Assembly (NCBI RefSeq): GCF_047549485.1
Contig: NZ_CP180191.1
Location: 1,240,001-1,304,000 of the forward strand
DNA: 64,000 bases
Direction: 5' to 3'
Source: Piscinibacterium candidicorallinum
GTDB lineage: Bacteria; Pseudomonadota; Gammaproteobacteria; Burkholderiales; Burkholderiaceae_C
The notes below the pieces were generated by a model that ran no database searches, was not told the DNA's origin, and saw nothing but the letters and a program-made list of their open reading frames with translations. Below, piece after piece: positions 53,343 through 60,292 of this stretch (position 1 is its first letter; every line of letters starts with the position of its first letter). The position numbers and the translations under genes are program-made.

Positions 53343-53394
53343 ATGCGGTTCTTCAGGCCAAAGTGGCTGGAGAGCCGCACCAGACAAGCGGAAA
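53343..53394. repeat. Intergenic palindromic repeat, copy 5
   Basis: ATGCGGTTCTTCAGGCCA pairs with TGGCTGGAGAGCCGCA around AAG, followed by the tail CCAGACAAGCGGAAAG. It lies between the convergent CarF-like gene and the membrane-protein gene. Confidence 0.88.
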
Positions 53395-53401
53395 GGCGTA
53401 T

Positions 53402-53842
53402 TCAGTGGGCTCGCGGCGAGCCCGTCGAAGCCAAGCGAGCGAGGCCCCAGGGTATCAGCGCAAACACGCCCAGCATCAGCAGATACGCGCTGCCGGAGAC
53501 CGGGTCGCGGCTGGCGATGTAAGCGGAGATGGTTTGCCCCTGCAGCGCCACGGCGAGCAGCAACTCCGCCGCCACCATCAGCGCGAGCGCTGCGCCGCCC
53601 ACCGCCAGCCGTACCGCAGCGGTGGTGGGTAGCCCGAAGCGGCGCGCGATGAAGCGGGCCGCCAGAACAATCACCACGGCCATCACCGGCATTTCGATCA
53701 GCTCGGCGATGCGCACACCCAGACGCGGTACGAGCAGCGGCACCCGGATGGCGCCCAGCGCAAAGCCTGTGCCAAACACGAGCGCGAAGTAGCCCAGTGC
53801 GGCCAGCAGCGCTTTGTGCATGAGGTCTGTCGGCCGAGTCAC
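53402..53842 (-). CDS. Small multi-pass membrane protein translationally coupled to the AraC regulator (146 aa)
   Basis: The GTG start overlaps the AraC stop (GTGA); an alternative ATG lies seven codons inside (53821). Four hydrophobic segments are visible (about 12-30, 45-62, 78-100, 117-135) with a basic loop (FIARRFGLPTTAAVR). I do not recognise a characterised family. Its coupling to the regulator suggests a shared role. Confidence 0.7.
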   Translation of the reverse strand: MTRPTDLMHKALLAALGYFALVFGTGFALGAIRVPLLVPRLGVRIAELIEMPVMAVVIVLAARFIARRFGLPTTAAVRLAVGGAALALMVAAELLLAVALQGQTISAYIASRDPVSGSAYLLMLGVFALIPWGLARLASTGSPRAH

Positions 53843-54942
53843 TGGAGCTGCTTCAACCAATCCCGCGGCGACACCCCCAGACGCTGGGCGAATGCACGTG
53901 ACAGCGCCGAAGCATTCGCATAGCCCAGATCAGCCGCCACAGTCTTGACCGGTTTGCCGCTGCGCAGCCAGCTCTTGGCCAGCGTGAGGCGCCAGTCGGT
54001 GAGATAGTCGGCCGGAGGCTGGCCGACGACGCTGCGAAAGCGTGCCGCAAATGCGCTGCGCGACAGGCCGGCCACCCCGGCCATGCGCGCAAGCGGCCAG
54101 GCCTGGCCGGGCTGCTCGTGCATCGCGGTCAGGGCACGGGCAAGCGAAGGGTCGGACAGGCCGGCGATGAGGCCGGCATTGAGACCGGCATTGAGACCGG
54201 CATTGAGACCGACATTCAGCCCAGCATTGAGGCTGCCGTGAAGGGGGCCGATGGTGCCCGCGCTCGCCGGGCTGAGCACTTGCGCGGATCGGTTCGAGTC
54301 TGCGGCGGTCGGCGCAAGCTGCGCGATCGACTCGCCGCTCGCTTGTGCAGTCGATGCGCGTGCCGCCGCCTGCGCGCGATGGTCCAGCAGCCAGCGCAGG
54401 ATCTGGATCAGCAGCACTTCGAACAGCCGGTCGGCGAGCACGCGCTGGCCGCACCGCACCTGTTCGGTTTCGGCAAAGAGCAGGGCGATGGTGTGTTCGA
54501 TGCCCTGCACCTGGGCCAGGGGCAGGGCCACCAGCGGCGGCAGGGCGCGGACCAGCGGGTGCTGCTCGCCGCCCTCAAAGTCCAGCGTGGCGCAGACGAG
54601 CTGCGAGCCGTCCTGCGGCGGGTTGTGGAAGGTGTGGTCCAGCGGCCGCGGGTACAGCAGCAGGCTGGGCTCGTTCAGGCGGAGGGTGCCCAGGCCGCTG
54701 GCAGCGCGATGTTCCACGGCCATGCTGCCGGCGCGCAGCACGTGCAGGAAGGCGCGGCCGGGCTCGGCGGCCAGGTGGGTGCTGCCGCAGAGCTGGCCCA
54801 TGTGAAACAGGTGGGCATGGACGCGGAAGCGCTCAAACAAGGCGGAGAGCCGGTCCACGGTGATCGAAGCTGCCGGCGCCGACATGCTCGGGTTCGGGGC
54901 GGGGGCCGGTGCGCAGCCGGGGTGTTGCGACAGCTTGTCCAT
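53839..54942 (-). CDS. AraC-family regulator with cupin-type sensor and repeat-bearing linker (367 aa)
   Basis: The N-terminal cupin_6-like domain (about 28-190) is joined to the C-terminal double helix-turn-helix (WPLARMAGVAGLSRSAFAAR; FRSVVGQPPADYLTDWRLTL; VAADLGYANASALSRAF). The linker (about 190-265) contains an in-frame run of LNAGLN units from 12-bp DNA repeats. It is divergent from the AhpD-like gene, whose upstream region carries phased ATTCAG repeats; regulation of that gene is likely. Confidence 0.92.
   Translation of the reverse strand: MDKLSQHPGCAPAPAPNPSMSAPAASITVDRLSALFERFRVHAHLFHMGQLCGSTHLAAEPGRAFLHVLRAGSMAVEHRAASGLGTLRLNEPSLLLYPRPLDHTFHNPPQDGSQLVCATLDFEGGEQHPLVRALPPLVALPLAQVQGIEHTIALLFAETEQVRCGQRVLADRLFEVLLIQILRWLLDHRAQAAARASTAQASGESIAQLAPTAADSNRSAQVLSPASAGTIGPLHGSLNAGLNVGLNAGLNAGLNAGLIAGLSDPSLARALTAMHEQPGQAWPLARMAGVAGLSRSAFAARFRSVVGQPPADYLTDWRLTLAKSWLRSGKPVKTVAADLGYANASALSRAFAQRLGVSPRDWLKQLQ
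54161..54233. repeat. 12-bp tandem repeat inside the AraC gene
   Basis: The unit GAGACCGGCATT, with variants GAGGCCGGCATT and GAGACCGACATT, is repeated about six times. It encodes alternating Asn-Ala-Gly-Leu/Asn-Val-Gly-Leu units. Changes in copy number stay in frame. Confidence 0.85.
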
Positions 54943-55100
54943 GATTCAGCTTAGATCTGGATGAATTGGCATGAAAGATAGACGATAAGAATCTCTTAGT
55001 CTTGGATTCGCATTCAGAATGCCATCCATCGAGCCGCTCCAAACCGCTGCCCGATCACCGGCAACACCCGCCATCACGGCGGATTCGGAGGTTTCTGTCT

Positions 55101-55139
55101 ATTCAGAAACTTTGCAAATTCAGTTTCAACCCCATTCAG
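55101..55139 (+). promoter_or_regulatory. Phased ATTCAG repeats, candidate AraC-type operator
   Basis: ATTCAG occurs at 55101, 55118 and 55134, spaced 17 and 16 bases, just before the AhpD-like gene. Two further copies lie at 54944 and 55012 in the same divergent intergenic region. AraC proteins usually bind such direct repeats. Confidence 0.45.
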
Positions 55140-55150
55140 GAGGTTCTGCC

Positions 55151-55693
55151 ATGTCCCGCATCAATCTCGATACCGCCCTCGTTCCTGCCGCCAGCCAGCC
55201 CATCCTCGGTCAGATCCACGGCGCCTTCGGCGGCGTGCCCAACATGTTCAAGGCGGTCAGCAATTCGCCCGCCGCACTGCAAAGCATGTGGGCAGCATTC
55301 GGCGCCCTGGGCGGCGGCACGCTCGGTGCCAAGCTGGGCGAACAGATCGCCGTGGCGATTGCCAACCGCAACGGCTGCGACTACTGCCTGGCGGCGCACA
55401 CCGGGCTGGGCCGCAAGGCCGGCGCCACGGCCGAGGAAATGAGCGCCGCGCAGGCCGGTCAGGCGGCTGACCCGCGCACCGCCACTGCACTGCGCTTTGC
55501 GCTCAAGGTGGTCAGCGAGCGCGGCGCCGTGACCGAGGCCGACGTGGCCGCTGTACGCAGCGCAGGGTTTGGCGACGAGCAGATCGTCGAGATCCTTGCC
55601 CACGTGGCCCTGAACCTGTTCACCAACTATGTGAATGTGGCGCTGGACACGCCGGTGGACTTTCCGCGTGTGGCGCTGAAGAAGGCCGCCTGA
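55151..55693 (+). CDS. Carboxymuconolactone decarboxylase/AhpD-like protein (180 aa)
   Basis: The ATG at 55151 has AGGAGG upstream. The redox motif CDYCLAAHT (about 76-84) with its downstream His is the AhpD-type CxxC...H site. Flanking blocks (QIHGAFGGVPNMFKAVSNSP, KLGEQIAVAIANRNG, VVEILAHVALNLFTNYVN-like end) fit the peroxidase-related subfamily. It may reduce peroxides with lipoyl or other thiol partners. It is divergent from the AraC regulator. Confidence 0.9.
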   Translation: MSRINLDTALVPAASQPILGQIHGAFGGVPNMFKAVSNSPAALQSMWAAFGALGGGTLGAKLGEQIAVAIANRNGCDYCLAAHTGLGRKAGATAEEMSAAQAGQAADPRTATALRFALKVVSERGAVTEADVAAVRSAGFGDEQIVEILAHVALNLFTNYVNVALDTPVDFPRVALKKAA

Positions 55694-55737
55694 TCCTCCA
55701 TTCAGCCCGCCACAGCAATGCAAGAGTGAGTGTGGGT

Positions 55738-55771
55738 GCGGTTCTTCAGGCCCAAGTACCTGAAGAACCGC
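55738..55771. repeat. Intergenic palindromic repeat, copy 6 (perfect stem)
   Basis: GCGGTTCTTCAGG and CCTGAAGAACCGC form a perfect 13-bp stem around eight bases, 45 bases after the AhpD-like stop. The tail is altered (CTGGATCATGCGATAAGCG). The remaining gap to 56188 shows no credible gene. Confidence 0.88.
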
Positions 55772-56130
55772 CTGGATCATGCGATAAGCGTGCGAGGGCG
55801 CGGAGCGTGTCTCCGCTTTGCGCCGCGTCCGATGGTCGGTCCGGATCTCAAGCCCTTCGGAGGGCGGCGCGGACAGGCGGCTTGCGACACGCGCGCTTGC
55901 GCTGTGCGGATCTGGCCGATCACATGTTGCCGGCGTGCATCAGCGGTGCGACCAACCGCTTCATGAGCCGTAAACGATGTCGTGAGACTTGGACACGCTG
56001 TCCAGTGTTTGTTCGATAGATGGTCGTTCACGTACGCCTTTTGTCGCCGGCTTCGTGCATGGACCTTCTCTGAATGCACGCATGGCGCATGGGGTTACCC
56101 CGCAGCTGCAGCCCGAATCGCGCTAGTGTT

Positions 56131-56150
56131 TTGACACAGGACAGTGTCAA
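56131..56150. promoter_or_regulatory. Inverted repeat upstream of the FNR-type gene
   Basis: TTGACAC and GTGTCAA are separated by six bases, 38 bases before the start codon. The half-site spacing suits a CRP/FNR-family dimer, though the sequence differs from the classical TTGAT-N4-ATCAA. Autoregulation is a reasonable guess. Confidence 0.5.
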
Positions 56151-56188
56151 GCGCCGTGAGCAGCGCATGATGCGTGCGGGGAGGGCCC

Positions 56189-56959
56189 ATGGATACACGA
56201 GCAGCACATCCGCAGCCTGCAGCGGGCCGCACGCGCCAAGCGGACCACGGCTGCACGCACTGCCCGGTGCGTAGCCGCTGCGTCATGGGTGCGGTGCCCG
56301 CGCATCTGCTCGTGCCGCTCGAGGCCGAGTTGGTTCGGCGCGTGACGGTGCGGCGCGGCGAGCTGGCGGTGCATCCGGGGCAGCCCTTCGAGGCGCTGCG
56401 CGTGGTGCGCACCGGCACGCTCAAGGTCTCGCAGAGCACGCCCTCGGGGCGCGAACATGTGTCCGACTTCGTCATGCCCGGCGACCTGATCGGCGTCGAT
56501 GCGATTGTCAGTGCCGAGCATCTGGCGCAGGTGCAGGCGCTGGATGACGCGCAAGTCTGCGTGCTGCCCTTTGCCCGGCTGGAGCGGGTGTGCGCGGAGC
56601 ATCCGCAGGCGCAGCGCAGCTTGCACCGCGCCATCGGCGCGCAGATCGCGCGCGAGCAGGGCATGCTGCAGCTGCTGCAGCGCAGTGCCGCCACGCAGCG
56701 GATTGCCGCCTTCCTGCTGGGCTGGGGGCTGCGCATGCAGGCGCGGGGCTTTTCGCGCGATGAGTTCGAGCCGCGCATCACGCAGCGAGCCCTGGCCGCT
56801 TTCCTGAATCTGCGCCCGGAGACGCTCAACCGTGCATTGCACGGTCTGCAGAAGGCCGGACTGCTGAGCTTCAGCGCCCGGCAGGTGCAGATCCATGACC
56901 GCGACGCGCTGTTGCGGCTGATCGATGATGACGAGGCTGCCGCGCGTCTTGCCGGCTGA
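56189..56959 (+). CDS. FNR-type oxygen-responsive regulator (256 aa)
   Basis: The N-terminal CTHCPVRSRC has the exact Cys-X2-Cys-X5-Cys spacing of FNR, and the fourth cluster ligand is in DDAQVCVLPF (equivalent to Cys122), so an oxygen-labile [4Fe-4S] cluster is expected. The cyclic-nucleotide-like beta-roll is followed by the dimer helix and the helix-turn-helix ITQRALAAFLNLRPETLNRA. In the recognition helix the usual E-T-x-S-R reads E-T-L-N-R, a change at the serine contact. The ATG at 56189 is used. It is followed by a B12-binding protein gene. Confidence 0.92.
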   Translation: MDTRAAHPQPAAGRTRQADHGCTHCPVRSRCVMGAVPAHLLVPLEAELVRRVTVRRGELAVHPGQPFEALRVVRTGTLKVSQSTPSGREHVSDFVMPGDLIGVDAIVSAEHLAQVQALDDAQVCVLPFARLERVCAEHPQAQRSLHRAIGAQIAREQGMLQLLQRSAATQRIAAFLLGWGLRMQARGFSRDEFEPRITQRALAAFLNLRPETLNRALHGLQKAGLLSFSARQVQIHDRDALLRLIDDDEAAARLAG

Positions 56960-57091
56960 TCGGGCCCAACCGGCCGTACGGACCCGACGGGCCCGTGGAG
57001 GCCCTTGTCAGGCGCGGGCAGGAACGGCCAGCCGCACCGACAAGGCGCCGGGTCGCATGACCACCACCCTGAACGCCACGGCGGGGTACCC

Positions 57092-57985
57092 ATGGTGACC
57101 ACTGGAGGCCAGGCACAGGGTGAAGCGCCGGCGGGCGACGCAGCGCACTGTCGGCGCGCCATGCGCTCGGTATTGGAGGCGCAGATCATTCCGCGCCTGC
57201 TGGCCGCGCATGGCCTCGGGCACCACGCGCACGCCGTCGAGGCGCAACAGGCTGCGGCGGGGCAGGGCGCGGCAGCCGCAGAGCAGCCGAGCACCCAGGC
57301 GAAGGGTGAAGCTCCCGCGGGCATCGGCCCCACCGAGATCGAGGCCCTGGCCCGCGCCTGTGCCGGCGCAGACGCCGAGCGTGCTCGTGAGCAACTGGCG
57401 GCCTTCCAGGCGCAGGGCCTGCCGGACGAGACGCTGTTCCTGGCGCTCATCGGGCCGGCGGCGCGCTGGCTGGGTGCGGCCTGGGAGGACGACCGCCTCG
57501 GCTTTTCCGACGTCACGGTGGGGCTGGCGCTGCTGCATGAGCTGGTGCACGAACTCAGCGGCCAGCCTGCGATGGGGCCGTCGCCCCTTGAGGAGCGCCG
57601 CATCCTGCTGGCCTGTGCGCCCGGCTCGCAGCATGTGCTCGGGCTGGCGATCGTGGCGGTGCTTTTCGCGCGCGAGGGCTGGGCCGTCACACTTGAACCC
57701 GCTGCCACCGCGCAGGCGCTGTGCGCTGCCATCGAGGCGGAGTCCTTTGACGTGCTTGGCCTGTCGGTCGCGCTGGACAGCCAGCTCGAAGCGCTCGGCC
57801 CGCTCATCAGCCGCCTGCGCGCGGCGTCCCGCAACCGGCAGTGCGCAGTGCTGCTGGGTGGGCCGCTGTTTACTCGCCGCCCCCTGGCGCCCGAGGCGCT
57901 TGGGGCCGACGCCATCTCGGCCGATGCGCACGCCTGCATCCGCGTGGCCGCGGCGCTTGTGGCTGATCGGGCGCCGCGCGGCTGA
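57092..57985 (+). CDS. Cobalamin-binding AerR/PpaA-like regulator (297 aa)
   Basis: An Ala/Gln-rich N-terminus precedes a helical segment with WLGAAWEDDRLGFSDVTVGL and LLHELVHELSG, as in PpaA/AerR proteins. A Rossmann-like B12-binding domain follows (RILLACAPGSQHVLGLAIVA, FDVLGLSVALDSQLEAL, CAVLLGGPLF, GADAISADAHACIRVAA). The classical DxHxxG is not seen; AerR-type proteins also deviate from it. Known members sense light or redox through cobalamin and antagonise PpsR/CrtJ. It lies 132 bases after the FNR-type gene, same strand. The start is uncertain; the ATG at 57092 is used. Confidence 0.78.
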   Translation: MVTTGGQAQGEAPAGDAAHCRRAMRSVLEAQIIPRLLAAHGLGHHAHAVEAQQAAAGQGAAAAEQPSTQAKGEAPAGIGPTEIEALARACAGADAERAREQLAAFQAQGLPDETLFLALIGPAARWLGAAWEDDRLGFSDVTVGLALLHELVHELSGQPAMGPSPLEERRILLACAPGSQHVLGLAIVAVLFAREGWAVTLEPAATAQALCAAIEAESFDVLGLSVALDSQLEALGPLISRLRAASRNRQCAVLLGGPLFTRRPLAPEALGADAISADAHACIRVAAALVADRAPRG

Positions 57986-58060
57986 GGGGTGGCGAGCAGC
58001 GCCTCAGTCGTTGGAACGGCGAGTTCCGCCCCGCGCTAGCCGCGTGCACCGCCTTATCGC

Positions 58061-58112
58061 GCTTCTGGTGCGGCTTTCCAGCCATTTTGGTCTGAAGAGC
58101 CGCACCAGAAGC
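58061..58112. repeat. Intergenic palindromic repeat, copy 7 (extended stem)
   Basis: GCTTCTGGTGCGGCT and AGCCGCACCAGAAGC pair perfectly at the outside, enclosing TTCCAGCCATTTTGGTCTGA. Here both sides carry the CCAGAAGC-type tail, so the pairing extends beyond the usual core. It lies after the B12-binding gene. Confidence 0.9.
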
Positions 58113-58207
58113 CAATCTCACTTTTGGCACTTGTGGGCCTCATCGTGCCGTTCGGCCCGTTTGTAGGCCATCTGTTGCACAAAAAGAAACTTTCGGTGCC
58201 CTCAAAT

Positions 58208-58237
58208 AATTAGGGAACTAATTGTTAGCTTGCTAAC
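58208..58237. promoter_or_regulatory. Adjacent double palindromes, candidate MarR operator
   Basis: AATTAG-GGAA-CTAATT (58208-58223) is directly followed by GTTAGC-TT-GCTAAC (58224-58237). Both share a TTAG/CTAA half-site. They lie 55 bases before the MarR gene that heads the efflux operon, where a self-repressing MarR dimer would bind. Confidence 0.7.
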
Positions 58238-58291
58238 CATATGCATGACAGCGGTTGCAGCCCCGTGCCCTGCGCCCACCCGAAAGCACCC

Positions 58292-58876
58292 ATGACCACC
58301 GAACCCAGCCTGATCTTTCCGGAACCCAGCGAGCGGGTCCTGCTGATGGATGCCACCGCACGCCAGCTCTTTGCGCTCACCCGCGAGTGGCGCCGTGTGC
58401 TGGGCGAGCGTCTCGCGCCGCACGGCATGAACGAAGCCTCCTGGCGTCTGCTGCTGCATCTCGACTTTCTCGGCGGCTCCGTGGCGCAGGCGCGCCTGGC
58501 CGAGCAGATGGGCATCGAGACGCCCACCCTGGTGCGACTGCTCGACCGCATGGTGCGTGACGGCTGGGTGCAGCGCCGCGCGCACGAGCATGACCGGCGC
58601 ATCAACCTGGTCGAACCCACCGAGCGCGGCCGCGCCATCATGAAACAGGTGTCGGCCGAAGCAGCGTCGCTGCGCCTGGCCGTGTTTGCCGGATTGGATG
58701 ACGGCGATCTCGCGGCCCTGGCCGGCGCGCTGGACCGCCTGCACGAAGCGCTGCAGGCCCCGGCCGCCCGCGTGAGCCAGGCACTGCCGGAGCCCGGCAG
58801 CGACGCCACGCCCGCACAGCAGCGCGCCTCCACCACCCGGGCCGCCGCCACGGCAGGCGTATCGCCGCCCGCCTAG
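58292..58876 (+). CDS. MarR-family regulator (194 aa)
   Basis: The winged helix is clear: EASWRLLLHLDFLGGSVAQA, LAEQMGIETPTLVRLLDRM (recognition helix) and the wing GWVQRRAHEHDRRINLVEPT. A 30-residue Ala/Thr/Ser-rich tail extends beyond the usual end. It is followed 109 bases later by the RND efflux genes and preceded by a double palindrome, so it probably represses this operon until an inducer binds. Confidence 0.92.
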   Translation: MTTEPSLIFPEPSERVLLMDATARQLFALTREWRRVLGERLAPHGMNEASWRLLLHLDFLGGSVAQARLAEQMGIETPTLVRLLDRMVRDGWVQRRAHEHDRRINLVEPTERGRAIMKQVSAEAASLRLAVFAGLDDGDLAALAGALDRLHEALQAPAARVSQALPEPGSDATPAQQRASTTRAAATAGVSPPA

Positions 58877-58985
58877 GGCGCGCAGGTCTTGCACCGGCCG
58901 CTGTTGCCCCGTCTCCCCGCAACGTCCGTCCCGCGCCTCTTCGTTCCCGGCACTTCACAGAACGCTCTTCCTGACGAGCTGCACC

Positions 58986-60278
58986 ATGAACCCCTTGCAC
59001 AACACTTCTTCCACACCGTCTTCCATCCCGTCGACCTCGCCTGCCGCAGCGCCCTGGATCAGGCGGCGTGGCCCCTGGATGCTGCTGCCGGCCGCCGCTG
59101 TCGCCTGGCTGGCGTGGCATGCCCTGACCCCCGCAGCGCAGACCGACAAGCCGGTCGCAGCCGGCGCATCCGCGCCCGCCGTGGTGGTGGGCACCGTGCA
59201 GGCGCGCAAGGCGCCGTTTGATGTGCTGCTGCAGGCCACCGGCAACGTGAGCGCTTTGGAAAGCGTGGACCTGCGCGCCCAGACCACCAGCACCGTGCAG
59301 CGCGTGCACGTGAAGGAGGGCGATGTGGTTCAGGCCGGCCAGCTGCTGTTCACGCTCGATGACCGCGCCGACCGGGCAAACCTCGAAAAGGCGCGCGCCC
59401 AGATGGCGCGCGATGTGGCGCAGCTCGCCGATGCGCAGCGCCAGCTCGATCGCAGCCGCGAGTTGGTGGCCAAGGGCTTCCTGTCGCAAAGCGCGGTCGA
59501 TACGAACCTCTCGCAGGTGGAGTCCCTGCAGGGCGCTGTGCAGGCGGATCAGGCCGCCGTGCGCGCTGCCGAGGTGCAGCTGAGCTATGACAGTGTGCGC
59601 GCACCCATCAGCGGGCGCATCGGCGCCGTCAACACCCAGGTCGGCACCCTGGTGCTGGCCAATGCGGGTGCCACGCCCATGCTCACCATCACGCGCATGA
59701 ATCCGGTGACTGTGAGTTTCACCCTCCCCGAGGCGCAGCTGCAGCGGGTGCTGGCCAGCCGCCGCGCGGGCGAGGTGGCTGTCACGGCCCAGGCGGCCGG
59801 CAGCCCCCAGCCCGTGCAGGGCAAGCTGGTCTTCATCGACAACGCGGTGGACACCACCGTAGGTGGCATCCGCGCCAAGGCGCAGTTCAGCAATGACGAG
59901 CAGCGTCTGTGGCCCGGCCAGTCGGCGCGCGTGCAGGTGCGTGTGGACACCCTGGCCGATGCGGTGCAACTGCCGTTGGCGGCGCTGATCAACACCGGCG
60001 ATGGCATGCAGGTTTATGTGGTCAGTGAGGGCGCAGCCCAGCCGCGCAAGGTGGCGGTGCAGGCGCAGAACGAGCTGATCGCTGCAGTGACCGGACTGAA
60101 GGGTGACGAGACCGTGGTGGTGGAGGGCAAGCAGAACCTGCGCCCCGGCAGCAAGGTGCGCGTGGCTGCGGCCGATGGCCAGGGCCGGCCCGCCAGCAAG
60201 GGTGAAGGCCAGGGCAGCGGTGGGGCGCCTGAACCTGCCAAGGCCGACGCTGCCCAGCCTGGCGCCGGCAAGGCCTGA
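58986..60278 (+). CDS. RND efflux periplasmic adaptor (membrane fusion protein, 430 aa)
   Basis: One N-terminal membrane helix (about 33-52) anchors it. The lipoyl halves (VSALESVDLRAQTTSTVQRV, and YDSVRAPISGRIGAVNTQVG) flank a helical hairpin (about 125-195). A beta-barrel (MNPVTVSFTLPEAQLQRVLA) and membrane-proximal domain follow. The tail is Gly/Ala/Lys-rich. It resembles MdtA-type adaptors and lies 14 bases before the RND pump gene. Confidence 0.94.
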   Translation: MNPLHNTSSTPSSIPSTSPAAAPWIRRRGPWMLLPAAAVAWLAWHALTPAAQTDKPVAAGASAPAVVVGTVQARKAPFDVLLQATGNVSALESVDLRAQTTSTVQRVHVKEGDVVQAGQLLFTLDDRADRANLEKARAQMARDVAQLADAQRQLDRSRELVAKGFLSQSAVDTNLSQVESLQGAVQADQAAVRAAEVQLSYDSVRAPISGRIGAVNTQVGTLVLANAGATPMLTITRMNPVTVSFTLPEAQLQRVLASRRAGEVAVTAQAAGSPQPVQGKLVFIDNAVDTTVGGIRAKAQFSNDEQRLWPGQSARVQVRVDTLADAVQLPLAALINTGDGMQVYVVSEGAAQPRKVAVQAQNELIAAVTGLKGDETVVVEGKQNLRPGSKVRVAAADGQGRPASKGEGQGSGGAPEPAKADAAQPGAGKA

Positions 60279-60292
60279 GCGGGGCGTACATC

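Noticed and set aside
54161..54233. CRISPR-like array
   Set aside because: The 12-bp units are contiguous, without spacers, and lie in frame inside an AraC gene.
55726..56079. Open frames on both strands after the AhpD-like gene
   Set aside because: They begin inside the palindromic repeat and have no recognisable product; treated as noncoding.
56131..56150. Reading the palindrome before the FNR-type gene as a PpsR/CrtJ box because a PpaA/AerR-like gene is nearby
   Set aside because: PpsR boxes are TGT-N12-ACA; the half-sites here have the opposite arrangement (GACAC...GTGTC), so that assignment does not fit.
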